Positions 34,350 to 43,434 of a DNA stretch of 64,000 nt are shown here, in pieces. Source of the DNA: Tildeniella nuda ZEHNDER 1965/U140. Lineage in GTDB: Bacteria > Cyanobacteriota > Cyanobacteriia > Leptolyngbyales > Leptolyngbyaceae. The stretch lies in contig JAHHIG010000020.1 of assembly GCA_019358895.1 (NCBI GenBank), positions 1 through 64,000 of the forward strand, written 5' to 3'. Each line of letters begins with the position of its first letter. Positions within the stretch are counted from its first letter, which is position 1. The notes under the pieces are model-generated. The model was given only the letters and a program-made list of their open reading frames with translations, did not search any database and was not told where the DNA came from. The position numbers were made by a program, and so were the translations under genes.

Positions 34350-35795
34350 ATGTTGCTGCCCCGCCGCTTATGGCTGTCAGTTGTGCTGCTGTTGGCTACG
34401 CTTAGTGCTGTAGTCTTCACGAATGTAGTGAGTCCGGGACTAGCAGTTGAGACCGCTCGTAGCGCCGATCGCTTTGTTGACAGCATCTGTGTGGGTACCC
34501 ATTGGAGCTACCCTGATACGCCTTATGGTCAGCGCTATGCGGAAGTGAAACAAAAACTGGTTGCCTCTGGTATTCGTACCGTGCGAGATGGTTTTTACCA
34601 GAACCGTCCGCAAGATCTGGGCAAAAGTGGCATTCGTATGACAATCGTGGCGGATGTGCCCGATCGCTCAAATGGTAACGAGCAAACCATTCGGGCGATC
34701 GTCAACCAGGTTAAAACCGCCAACGCTGCTGGAGCAAAAATCGATGCGATCGAAGGACCCAATGAGCCAGATTTATTCTGGATTGCCTCCCGCTTCGACA
34801 AAAAATACAAGGGACAAGGCTTTCCCAACGGGGTGATTGCATTTCAGAAAGATTTGTACACCGCCATCAAACGTGATCCTGCCACTGCCGCGCTAAAAGT
34901 CATCGGACCGTCATTGGGTGTGACCTACGATGGTGGCAGTGGCAATCCTAATCCACTACCGAAAGGAAGTCTTGCCAATGCCGTTGACTGGGGTAACTTT
35001 CATCCCTATCCCGGCGGTAACCCATTTAGCTTTCCCTTTGACTACAACACCACACCGAAATACTACTGGAACAGCAACTTTCCTTCCGTCAGCATTGACG
35101 AATTTCCCTATAACTTCAACACCTACAGCCCGCCGTTTCAACCCAAGCCAATGGCATCTACTGAAACGGGCTACTCAACGTTTAACCAATGGGTTTCCGA
35201 GAAAGTACATGCTAAATACATGCCGCGTCTGTTTTTAGAATTTTTCCGCAAAAACGTTCAGCGCACCTGCTCTTACGAGTTTGTGGATGAGTTTGTTGAT
35301 CCCGGTAAAGCGAAACGTGAGGCAAACTTTGGGCTATTGCGCCATGATCTCACACCCAAGCCTGCTTACACGGCTGTAAAGAATCTGATTAGTGTACTGC
35401 GTGATCCTGAAGCCAGCTTTACGCCCGGTGGTCTTGCTTACTCGCTGGACGTGCGCCCTGTGCAAAACTACCGCGAACCCATCTCCGGACGTGTGGCAAA
35501 TTACGATCGCACTCAATATGTGCATCATGTCCTTTTGCAGAAGCGCGATCGCACCTTTTATCTGGCGCTCTGGCACGAAGTGTCCAACAACGATACCAGC
35601 GTTCAACCACCCCGTGAAATCCAGCCACCCGCGATGCCCGTGACGCTCAAATTGGGTCAGCCAATTCGCACGGTTGCCATCTACGCACTGGGTGAAGACG
35701 GTCGTTTGACGACGACACCCACTCGCCTGACCAACAACCAGCTTGCATTGAACGTGCCCGATCGCGTGATCATCATCAAACTCGTACCCGCCTAA
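34350..35795 (+). CDS. Exported TIM-barrel glycoside hydrolase-like protein
   Basis: A 481-residue exported protein with a signal peptide (LWLSVVLLLATLSAVVFTNV, residues 7-26). Two clan GH-A marks are visible: the acid/base Glu in DAIEGPNEPDLFW and a probable nucleophile Glu in PMASTETGYSTFN. These point to retaining hydrolysis of a polysaccharide, perhaps an envelope or external glycan. The C-terminal 120 residues form a beta-domain (QPIRTVAIYALGEDG). The start at 34350 gives the leader at the N-terminus; the frame is open 55 codons further up, without homology. Confidence 0.75.
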   Translation: MLLPRRLWLSVVLLLATLSAVVFTNVVSPGLAVETARSADRFVDSICVGTHWSYPDTPYGQRYAEVKQKLVASGIRTVRDGFYQNRPQDLGKSGIRMTIVADVPDRSNGNEQTIRAIVNQVKTANAAGAKIDAIEGPNEPDLFWIASRFDKKYKGQGFPNGVIAFQKDLYTAIKRDPATAALKVIGPSLGVTYDGGSGNPNPLPKGSLANAVDWGNFHPYPGGNPFSFPFDYNTTPKYYWNSNFPSVSIDEFPYNFNTYSPPFQPKPMASTETGYSTFNQWVSEKVHAKYMPRLFLEFFRKNVQRTCSYEFVDEFVDPGKAKREANFGLLRHDLTPKPAYTAVKNLISVLRDPEASFTPGGLAYSLDVRPVQNYREPISGRVANYDRTQYVHHVLLQKRDRTFYLALWHEVSNNDTSVQPPREIQPPAMPVTLKLGQPIRTVAIYALGEDGRLTTTPTRLTNNQLALNVPDRVIIIKLVPA

Positions 35796-35808
35796 CAATC
35801 TGCTTTCT

Positions 35809-36522
35809 ATGTCATCTACCCACATTCCATTGCTCCAGCAACGGGCAGTGCTGATCCATCAACGACTATGTGTAGAGTACGGATGCCCGATCGCCTACTT
35901 CCACAATCTTGATCCTCTGAGTGAACTGGTTGCATCGCTCCTGTCTCACCGCACTCGCAATGCGGATTCAGGACGTGCTTTCAAAGCACTTCGCAGCCGT
36001 TTTGCTGACTGGGAAGCAGTGCGTGATGCGCCTGTAGAGGAAGTAGAGCAAGCGATCGCAGCCTGTACCTGGGCAGAACAAAAAGCACCCCGCCTTCAGC
36101 AGGTGTTGAGGCTAATTGGCGATCGCTGTGGCAAGCTGTCTCTCGATTTTTTAGCTGACCTACCTGTGCCCGAAGCAAGAGCCTGGTTAGAAGCATTGCC
36201 CGGAGTCGGACCCAAAACCAGCGCGGCTGTACTCTCCTTTAGCCAACTGCGGCGACGTGCCTTACCTGTGGATAGCCACCATCATCGCGTTGCCATCCGT
36301 CTGGGTTTGATTCCACCCACCATAGCGGTTGGTCCCTCTCATGCGTTGCTAGAAGCGCAGTTACCGCCAGAGTGGACAGCCCAAGAAGTCTATGACAATC
36401 ACGAGGTGATGATGCTGCACGGTCAGCGCTGTTGCTACTATCAAAACCCAGCGTGCGATCGATGCACCGTTCTTACTCTTTGCTCGTTTGGACAGGCTCG
36501 ATTACATCACGGCGAGGTGTAG
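35809..36522 (+). CDS. Endonuclease III-like DNA glycosylase
   Basis: A 237-residue HhH-GPD protein. The helix-hairpin-helix and catalytic Lys are in LEALPGVGPKTSAAVL, the catalytic Asp in LPVDSHHHRVAIRLG, and the C-terminal iron-sulfur loop is C-x6-C-x2-C-x5-C (CCYYQNPACDRCTVLTLC). All residues for a bifunctional base-excision glycosylase are present. It differs from the main Nth type in the longer N-terminus, so it may be a second, specialised paralogue. It starts 13 bp after the glycosidase-like gene. Confidence 0.9.
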   Translation: MSSTHIPLLQQRAVLIHQRLCVEYGCPIAYFHNLDPLSELVASLLSHRTRNADSGRAFKALRSRFADWEAVRDAPVEEVEQAIAACTWAEQKAPRLQQVLRLIGDRCGKLSLDFLADLPVPEARAWLEALPGVGPKTSAAVLSFSQLRRRALPVDSHHHRVAIRLGLIPPTIAVGPSHALLEAQLPPEWTAQEVYDNHEVMMLHGQRCCYYQNPACDRCTVLTLCSFGQARLHHGEV

Positions 36523-36588
36523 CGGATTGTATCAATACTGATTACAAAGATCACACGATAAGACTTCAACCATATTCAGCCTGGTGAT

Positions 36589-37149
36589 TCATTCGAGAGT
36601 GTCATCGGGGCGCAGCAGAGTTTCTGGCATTTGATGCAAAAGACGCTCAAACGTTGCTGTATCATTCAAACCTCGCGTGAGCACTAGCGCACCTTGAATC
36701 TGCACGATCGCGTCTTCAGCACGATGACGAGCAGTGATGGATGAAAGTCCCGCCTCAACTAACACCGCTGCCAAGCTATCAATCCAGAGATGCAAAGCTT
36801 GTTGCACCTGCGCTTGAAATAATTGGTGCGCCTCCCCAATGCTCAGGAGTGCCAGCAGACAATCTTGCTGCCCGTGCTGATAGAACGCATCGACCTTCTG
36901 GTTCATCGCCCGGATGCGATCAATCGGTGGACGATCGCTGTGCAACGGTGCCAGTAACTGCTCTTTCAAAGCCTGTGTGATGTAATCCAGCACTACGGCT
37001 GCCATTTCTTCTTTGCCATTCGGGAAATAGTGATAAAGGCTCGCTCGCTTCAAGCCCGTTGCTTCCGAAAACCGGGTAATGCTGGCTCCCTCATAGCCAT
37101 ATTGCTGAAATACAGCCATCAACTGGGGAATGACCGTCGCTTTAGACAT
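36589..37149 (-). CDS. TetR-family repressor
   Basis: A 186-residue repressor: N-terminal HTH (YGYEGASITRFSEATGLKRA, then SLYHYFPNGKEEM) and an all-helical effector domain with QDCLLALLSIGEAHQLFQAQ. It is divergent from an alpha/beta hydrolase gene; the 126-bp gap has two copies of a 14-bp operator. Autoregulation and control of the hydrolase gene are the likely arrangement, as in YfiR/LmrA-like systems. Confidence 0.92.
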   Translation of the reverse strand: MSKATVIPQLMAVFQQYGYEGASITRFSEATGLKRASLYHYFPNGKEEMAAVVLDYITQALKEQLLAPLHSDRPPIDRIRAMNQKVDAFYQHGQQDCLLALLSIGEAHQLFQAQVQQALHLWIDSLAAVLVEAGLSSITARHRAEDAIVQIQGALVLTRGLNDTATFERLLHQMPETLLRPDDTLE

Positions 37150-37190
37150 TCAACACCTCAAAGAAATTTTGTGCTCCCACTTGACAGTAT

Positions 37191-37232
37191 ACCAAACGTT
37201 CGGTTAAGTTAGCTTTATACCGAACGTTTGGT
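37191..37232. promoter_or_regulatory. Paired TetR operators
   Basis: ACCAAACGTTCGGT (37191-37204) and its exact reverse complement ACCGAACGTTTGGT (37219-37232) are separated by 14 bp. Each is itself a near-perfect palindrome. A TTGACA at 37181-37186 next to the first site suggests that it overlaps the promoter of the hydrolase gene. Confidence 0.88.
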
Positions 37233-37275
37233 AAAAAATTGTGATTTATCTACCGATCCACCAAGGAGCTAACCC

Positions 37276-38154
37276 ATGAGCACAACCTTCCATACCATCA
37301 CTATCGACGGTCTCAATCTTTTCTACCGTGAAGCAGGTGACAAAGCGAATCCCACCATACTGCTGCTGCACGGCTTTCCAACGTCATCTCATATGTTTCG
37401 CAATCTAATTTCACAGCTTGCCGATCGCTTCCATCTTATCGCCCCTGATTATCCTGGCTTTGGCAATAGCTCGATGCCGACGGTTGATGAATTCGATTAC
37501 ACGTTTGATCATCTAGCAGACGTGATGGAAAGGTTCACAGAAGCACTCGCATTGAAAAAATACAGCCTTTACGTGATGGATTACGGTGCGCCGATCGGCT
37601 TTCGACTTGCCAAAAAGCATCCAGACCGCATTGAAGCGTTAATTGTCCAAAACGGTAACGCCTATGAGGAAGGACTACGTGACTTCTGGGAACCCCTTAA
37701 AGCCTATTGGAGCGATCGCTCATCCGAGAATGCTGACAAGTTAAGGCAATTCTTCACGCTTGATGCCACCAAATGGCAGTATACGCATGGCGTTCGCAAT
37801 CCTGAAGCCATCAGCCCTGATAACTGGAATATCGATCAACCTCTGCTCGATCGACCGGGTAATAACGACATTCAACTGGCTTTGTTTTACAGCTACCGTT
37901 CCAATCCACCGCTCTATCCGCAATGGCAGGACTATTTCCGCACCTATCAACCGCCAACGCTAATTGTCTGGGGCAAGAATGATTTCATTTTCCCAGCCGA
38001 AGGGGCGTATCCCTACAAGCAAGATCTGAACACCGTTGAATGTCACTTACTTGACACAGGGCACTTTGCTTTGGAAGAAGAGTGTGAGGCGATCGCCGGG
38101 CACATTCACCGCTTTCTTCCCGCTCACATTACGTATAGCCACACCCCCTCCTAA
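37276..38154 (+). CDS. Alpha/beta hydrolase (epoxide hydrolase/haloalkane dehalogenase-like)
   Basis: A 292-residue cytosolic hydrolase. Oxyanion motif [13 protein letters not shown], nucleophile elbow [11 protein letters not shown] with Asp (not Ser) as nucleophile, and catalytic His in [11 protein letters not shown]. An Asp nucleophile points to epoxide hydrolase or dehalogenase chemistry through an ester intermediate. It is divergent from a TetR repressor whose operators overlap its promoter, so it is probably induced by its substrate or a related compound. Confidence 0.9.
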   Translation: MSTTFHTITIDGLNLFYREAGDKANPTILLLHGFPTSSHMFRNLISQLADRFHLIAPDYPGFGNSSMPTVDEFDYTFDHLADVMERFTEALALKKYSLYVMDYGAPIGFRLAKKHPDRIEALIVQNGNAYEEGLRDFWEPLKAYWSDRSSENADKLRQFFTLDATKWQYTHGVRNPEAISPDNWNIDQPLLDRPGNNDIQLALFYSYRSNPPLYPQWQDYFRTYQPPTLIVWGKNDFIFPAEGAYPYKQDLNTVECHLLDTGHFALEEECEAIAGHIHRFLPAHITYSHTPS

Positions 38155-38226
38155 CCCAATGTCCTAACTTTTATGGCGATAGCTACATAGCAGTCCTAAA
38201 GCATTTGTGAGCAAGACTGAATCATT

Positions 38227-38284
38227 GAGCGGTCAGCGGTCAGCGATCGGCTTTTTGGCTGACTGTTGACTGCTGATCGCTCAG
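38227..38284. repeat. Heptamer (STRR-type) inverted hairpin
   Basis: GAGCGGTCAGCGGTCAGC and GACTGCTGATCGCTC face each other around CGGCTTTTTGGCTG. It sits between convergent hydrolase and DJ-1-like genes and is a possible bidirectional terminator. Confidence 0.7.
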
Positions 38285-38322
38285 ACCAGTGTGATTCTCA
38301 TCATTCAAATAGGACTCGTGCT

Positions 38323-39420
38323 TCACCCGATCATGGCTGGTCGGCTGGTCGGTAAGGGAGGCTCGATCGTTTCTGCCACCAGACGCGTGTGATAGAGGTC
38401 AGCCACGTGTTGCTCTTCAGCCGCAAGGGCAACCTCCATTTCGTCAAAGATAGCAACCGTAGCGGGATCGGTCAGCTTATTGCGCAGTTTGTAGATATCG
38501 ATCACGCCTGTTTGGAGGTCGCCCAGGGCACGACGCAAAATGCTTGCATCACCTCGACTAAACTGTAGCCATGTTTTGAGATGGGCGTAAGTACTGCTGG
38601 CAGCAGCCTGAAGCGATTGCTTCTCATCCAGAACGCCTAAGCGATCGTCTAGCAAGGCAAGGTGGCGCTGTCTAGTCGTGCAGATTGCCAGAAAAACGCG
38701 GCTCATTTCTTCATCAGCAGCATTTTCGGCGTAGTGCTCAAACGCTTCCAGTCCATATCGTTCACCCGCGATCGCTGTGTTGAGTCCTTGCACAATTTCA
38801 CGTTTACTGGAACCGCCCCATTCTGCACCTAGCTTCCACCAACTAGCATCCCGATCGGTTTCACTGGGTAGTGTTGTGTCGGGCACTTCTAACCCCAAAC
38901 GGTTCAAAATGGCTGTCGTGAAAAGTGGTAAATCGCCTGGACGACGTGAGGTGATCAGGTTACCGTCTACAACCAACGGTTCATCAACCACCCTAGCCCC
39001 TGCATTTTGAAGGTCTTTACGGATGGCTTTGAAGCCCGTCACACGTTTGCCTCGCACCCAGTCGCCCTCAATCAGCAGTTGTGGACCATGACAGATTGCT
39101 GCAACCCATTTTTCTTGCGCGATCGCCTCACCAACAAACCGTACCATATTGCGATTTGTACGCATGGCATCGGGTGCCATGCCACCGGGAATAATGACTG
39201 CATCGAAATCCTTTGCGAGTACTTCTGTGGGGGTCGCATCTGCCTTGATGGAAAGGCTGCCCTGTTTACCTTTATACTCTTCGTTCATACGAGAGCCAAG
39301 CACAATTACAGTCGCTCCGGCTTTCTTCAAAGCATTGTAAGGAATTTGAAATTCACTATCTTCGACCTGTTGCTCAATTAAAAGAGCAACTCGTTTTGCG
39401 ATCGCGTGACCATTCAGCAT
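38323..39420 (-). CDS. DJ-1/PfpI domain fused to a ferritin-like (DUF2383-type) domain
   Basis: A 365-residue two-domain protein. Residues 1-180 are a DJ-1/PfpI fold with the nucleophile elbow AAICHGPQLLIEG (Cys-His) and FDAVIIPGGMAPDAMR, typical of the YhbO/PfpI stress-protein group. Residues 210-350 form a four-helix ferritin-like domain (GLNTAIAGERYGLEAFEHYA, LAAEEQHVADLYHTR). DJ-1 members have been linked to glyoxal or carbonyl stress; the second domain may bind metal. The ATG at 39420 is preferred over a TTG 30 bp upstream. Confidence 0.85.
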   Translation of the reverse strand: MLNGHAIAKRVALLIEQQVEDSEFQIPYNALKKAGATVIVLGSRMNEEYKGKQGSLSIKADATPTEVLAKDFDAVIIPGGMAPDAMRTNRNMVRFVGEAIAQEKWVAAICHGPQLLIEGDWVRGKRVTGFKAIRKDLQNAGARVVDEPLVVDGNLITSRRPGDLPLFTTAILNRLGLEVPDTTLPSETDRDASWWKLGAEWGGSSKREIVQGLNTAIAGERYGLEAFEHYAENAADEEMSRVFLAICTTRQRHLALLDDRLGVLDEKQSLQAAASSTYAHLKTWLQFSRGDASILRRALGDLQTGVIDIYKLRNKLTDPATVAIFDEMEVALAAEEQHVADLYHTRLVAETIEPPLPTSRPAMIG

Positions 39421-39496
39421 GATGTTCTGGAAGTGATGAATGTTGGGCAAAATAAGTCAAACAGAACACACGAGAAGTCAGAAGAAGGTATCACAA

Positions 39497-39537
39497 AAGA
39501 GCCGCCACTACGCACGTATTGGCACGGGCGGCTTTTC
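39497..39537 (-). terminator. Hairpin terminator downstream of the orphan kinase gene
   Basis: AGCCGCC and GGCGGCT form the stem, flanked by A-run and T-run bases (AAAAG / CTTTTC). Read on the minus strand it ends in CTCTTTT. It separates the kinase gene from the DJ-1-like gene. Confidence 0.7.
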
Positions 39538-39729
39538 GTTTTCAGTTAGAAAACACGACTGCTCGTATATCAAACCAAAGTTAATGCATTGAGGAAACAG
39601 GGGCATCACCCCTCAGATAGTCCATATAGTCCAACGAGACTCAGGGCGATCGTAGCTTTGTCTTTTTTGACAATCGGAGGCGGATGGCTGACCGCGCGCG
39701 CTAGCTATGAGCTTACTGATGAACACTCT

Positions 39730-41169
39730 CTAAAGTGAAAACACGATCGCAAACACACTCCCTTCGCCCAGTTTCGATCGTACCGAGATTGTGCCGCCCA
39801 TCCCTTCTACTAACGTTTTGACGATGGCTAGCCCTAAACCGTGTCCGCCAGTCGAACGAGCGCGAGCCTCATCAACTCGGTAGAAGCGTTCAAAAATGCG
39901 GCTCTGATCCTGAAGCGGAATGCCCACGCCGCGATCGCGCACCTGAATCATTGCCTGCTGTTCTGTTCCCTCCAGAATCAAATCAATCGGTTGGTTAGAC
40001 TCCGAATATTTCACAGCATTATCAATCAGGTTGATCAACACTTGTTTGAGGCGATCGCGGTCTACGATCGCAGCAATCGGTTTCGTTGCCTCAACTCGGA
40101 GCGATCGATGACTAAATTTTTCTGCCATCCCTGCCACTTCAAAAATCAGGTCATTCAGCACGAGCGGCTCCAACTGATAATGCGTGTAGCCACTATCAGC
40201 TCGCGCTAGATCGAGTAGATCCTCAAGTAGGCGCACTGTGCGATCGGCTTCCGCCGCCGCCGTTTCTAGCGCCTCTTTTTGATAGTCGGTTAAGTTGGTA
40301 CTGCGCCGCAGCAAACTTTGCAAGTAGCCCAACACAACCGTTAAGGGGGTGCGTAATTCATGGGAAACATTGCCAACAAACTGGCGCTGCTGCTCCCAGG
40401 CATCCGAAAGCCGCGACAGCATCATGTTGAAGGTAAGCGCCAATGCTTTCACTTCGGTGGGCGCATGGCTCAGTTGCAGCTTGGCTTTGCTCAAATCATT
40501 GGCGGAAATTGCGCCTGCCATCTGGCTCATGTCTTGTAAGGGTTGCAACGATCGCCGAATGCGTAGGGCGATCGCGACAGTCGTCAGAATCGTTGCCAGA
40601 AGGCACACGATCGCCAAGCCCTGAATCGCAGCAGTTAACTGCCGCTGATCCTCCGTCACATCCTGCGCCATGTAAACCTTGCCCAGCAGCTTTCCCTTCG
40701 CTGTAACGGGACCTTCAGACAAAATCAGATAGCGACTCCCAACTTGATAAACTTGAGGCTTAAGCGGCATCTCTGCCAATGACATCAACTCGTCTGTAGC
40801 GGCAAACGACGAGGTTGCCCCCGTTGACTGAGCAAGTATCTGCTTGCCATCGACACTTTTAATCCAGATAGCTAACCCTGGCACAGACACATTATTAATG
40901 GTCTTTTGGAGACCGATTTCGACTGGCAGCATTTCGCTGTAAAGTTCTACCTCGCGTGGAAAACGACTCGCAATATATTCAACGCTCTGAGTGTGAGTCG
41001 TAATCAAAAGCTGCTGCATTTTCCAGCTTGTCCAAGTAGCAACGCACGCAAGACACAACATCGAGAGTGCAGCGATTTCTGCCGTCAAACGAAACTGGAG
41101 AGAAGCAGGATCCAGTTGCCTTTGCTTGACGTGACGAATTGTCCCCCAGAATTTGTGCATTAGTTGCAT
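39730..41169 (-). CDS. Orphan membrane sensor histidine kinase
   Basis: A 479-residue kinase with TM1 (about 27-48), a periplasmic sensor region (50-185), TM2 (about 190-210), HAMP (210-265), HisKA (NVSHELRTPLTVVLGYLQS, phospho-His) and HATPase (NLIDNAVKYSESNQ; DRGVGIPLQDQ; GGHGLGLAIVKTL). No response regulator is adjacent, so its partner is elsewhere. The ATG at 41169 is preferred over GTG at 41175. Confidence 0.92.
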   Translation of the reverse strand: MQLMHKFWGTIRHVKQRQLDPASLQFRLTAEIAALSMLCLACVATWTSWKMQQLLITTHTQSVEYIASRFPREVELYSEMLPVEIGLQKTINNVSVPGLAIWIKSVDGKQILAQSTGATSSFAATDELMSLAEMPLKPQVYQVGSRYLILSEGPVTAKGKLLGKVYMAQDVTEDQRQLTAAIQGLAIVCLLATILTTVAIALRIRRSLQPLQDMSQMAGAISANDLSKAKLQLSHAPTEVKALALTFNMMLSRLSDAWEQQRQFVGNVSHELRTPLTVVLGYLQSLLRRSTNLTDYQKEALETAAAEADRTVRLLEDLLDLARADSGYTHYQLEPLVLNDLIFEVAGMAEKFSHRSLRVEATKPIAAIVDRDRLKQVLINLIDNAVKYSESNQPIDLILEGTEQQAMIQVRDRGVGIPLQDQSRIFERFYRVDEARARSTGGHGLGLAIVKTLVEGMGGTISVRSKLGEGSVFAIVFSL

Positions 41170-41419
41170 GGACACGCTGTCCCGTTCATGCGGTCATTTG
41201 GTTGTAAAGCGCCTGTGCCTTGGCGTTGGACGATCGCTCATGTAATCTAACGCACTCAATAAGAAAACTATTCATACTCTAGCTGAAGTCTTTTTTGTAA
41301 AATGATGGTGTCTTCATATCTAGATAAGTTTTTGCTGAGAAATACTCTCATGTTGAGAAGGGGTTTGCCTAGTAACCTATGGGTTATAAGCGCTCAGGTC
41401 ATCTAGTTGAAAGGCACTC

Positions 41420-42490
41420 ATGAGGCACTCTTCTTCACAGCAGGCAACAGCACTCAGTCGATTGATGTACCGGATACCTGGACAGACATACCTCTGGTTC
41501 GCAGTCGTGATCTTTGGGGCATCTAGTGCAGTGACCCGCAAGATCACCGAAATCGGCGCTCAAAACTTTATCGGTGGGCAGAATCCCATTTCTCTTTGCA
41601 ACGTTTTGTTTGTGGGCAATCTTTGTGCCCTGATGGTTTTAGTCATCATTCATAGACAACAGTGGTATTTGACGGCGTTGAGGCAACGTTCCGGGCAGGA
41701 ATGGCGTAGTTTAATCATCGTCGCTATCTTATCAGGAGCGCTGGCTCCCGGTTTAGTCTTTCAGGCATTGGCATTGACCCAGGTGACGAATGTGGTGCTG
41801 GTCACTCGTCTGGAACCGCCGCTGACGCTGGCGCTTTCGATCTGGCTCTTGGGCGATCGCGTCAATCGGTGGGAAGTTTTAGGCGCGATCGCTGCCTTTG
41901 TTGGAGTTGGCTTAACCATTTTCCTGCAACCCGCTAGAGAAGCCATGATGCAGATGGGGGGCTTCCATATCGGTGTGGGTGAACTGCTGGCAGCCTTGAG
42001 CGCGATCGCGCTGGCAGTTTCTACCATTCTTGGCAAAAAACGGTTGTCTCAAGTCCCTTTAGGACTCTACAGCATTGTACGGACGGGACTAGGAACCCTG
42101 ATCTTCTTCGTCTTGGCGCTAGTGCTGTATGGTCGCAATCATTTTATGGGTGTGCTGTCTCCCTTTCTGTGGCAATGGATGCTGGTGTATGGCGTGATTA
42201 TTGTCGTGGTCGGGCAATCCTTTTGGCTGACTGGCTTACGTGCATCGTCTATTTCTACTGCGTCGATCGTGGGTTCCTTCGCGCCGATCGTCGGCATTGT
42301 GGCAGCGTATTTCATTTTGGGTGAGGTGCCGACACTCGCTCAATATATGGGTGGCAGCGTCATTTTGCTAGGACTAGTGCTCAGCCAAATCGGTCTACAG
42401 CGCCGAACATACAAATCTGCTCTAACCAATGCAGAGTCTGTGCCCGCAGAGCAGGCGATCGAAGCGAACACGGGCTTCAAAGGCATTTAA
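41420..42490 (+). CDS. DMT-superfamily transporter (two EamA domains)
   Basis: A 356-residue polytopic membrane protein with ten predicted helices in two EamA repeats: the first ends with NVVLVTRLEPPLTLALSIWL and the second with STASIVGSFAPIVGIVAAYF followed by LGEVPTLAQYMGGSVILLGL. The family exports amino acids, nucleosides or other metabolites. The substrate is unknown, and its neighbours give no lead. Confidence 0.9.
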   Translation: MRHSSSQQATALSRLMYRIPGQTYLWFAVVIFGASSAVTRKITEIGAQNFIGGQNPISLCNVLFVGNLCALMVLVIIHRQQWYLTALRQRSGQEWRSLIIVAILSGALAPGLVFQALALTQVTNVVLVTRLEPPLTLALSIWLLGDRVNRWEVLGAIAAFVGVGLTIFLQPAREAMMQMGGFHIGVGELLAALSAIALAVSTILGKKRLSQVPLGLYSIVRTGLGTLIFFVLALVLYGRNHFMGVLSPFLWQWMLVYGVIIVVVGQSFWLTGLRASSISTASIVGSFAPIVGIVAAYFILGEVPTLAQYMGGSVILLGLVLSQIGLQRRTYKSALTNAESVPAEQAIEANTGFKGI

Positions 42491-42621
42491 GTAATGCTAG
42501 AAGTCGAATGTTTTTATACAGAATAACTGCGATCGCTAAGAGCATTGCTGTCAGCTTTTAGAGCTTAAATTCGAGTTATACCAAATCCAAAAACAGGCGC
42601 TACAGATCAAGCAGCCTAGCT

Positions 42622-42706
42622 GCCCTCACCCTTACCCTCTCCCAACGGGCGAGGGGACTGGATTTTAGCTCCCTTCTCCTTCGGGAGAAGGGCTGGGGAT
42701 GAGGGC
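42622..42706 (+). repeat. Dispersed repeat family A, copy 2
   Basis: This 85-bp copy begins CCCTCACCC and ends GGGGATGAGGG, nearly the same as 16-101 and in the same orientation. Confidence 0.75.
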
Positions 42707-43434
42707 AAAGGATTTGTAGCCTTTGCAATTTGATTTGGTATTAGTTGAAAGACTGTCTTAAAAGCAAGACTTCTGGTTGCCTGCTATATGGCAGACATCC
42801 TTCAATTCAATGATACCTACTTGGAGGGATGTCTAAGTAGTCAAACTCGTATGTACCAAGCTGATAAAAATATAAAACTTTCCAAAAGTTTTTCTAAGAT
42901 AGCTTTCACATATACGCTGTACTCATCGCTTACCAAAGCCTTATTCTCCTTTTAACATTCCTTTGTGTTCCTTAAGCTCATTTTTATTTTTATACTTGAC
43001 CCTTCTAGAGTTTTTTCACTTACACTTTCTCACATAGAGGGAGCCTCATTTGTTTCCAAACGAGCCGTGGTGTAGAGGAGATACCTAGTTTTACGCTAAC
43101 AGTTTGTGGCGATTGCTACCTCACCTGTTGCCGTACCAAATCGGTTATTGAGTAGGAACAAGACTGTTAGTGTTTCGTACAACAGTAGAGCTTTAAGGTT
43201 TGAAATCAATCTTCTATAATTCACGAAGACTGACTGTTGGTAGAGCGACACAAAAGCTATGAGTGGGGTCAGCCAAAGCTAGTTCGATTAGCAGCGCTAC
43301 AGCCTTTCTTTCGTCACACGGTGATTTCGTTGAACGTTTGAAGCCAAAGAAACAGGCGTGACTGCATTCTTTTTTACTGAAAGCATTTAAATCTAACTGA
43401 GACCATTTTAGTCAACCTTACGCGAGTGCAAATT
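42707..43434. other. Long upstream region of xfp, no gene recognised
   Basis: There are 728 bp without a convincing ORF or RNA family. AT-rich stretches near 42945-43015 and 43190-43225 could hold promoters. The size suggests a long leader or extended regulation of the phosphoketolase gene, but I see no named element. Confidence 0.5.
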
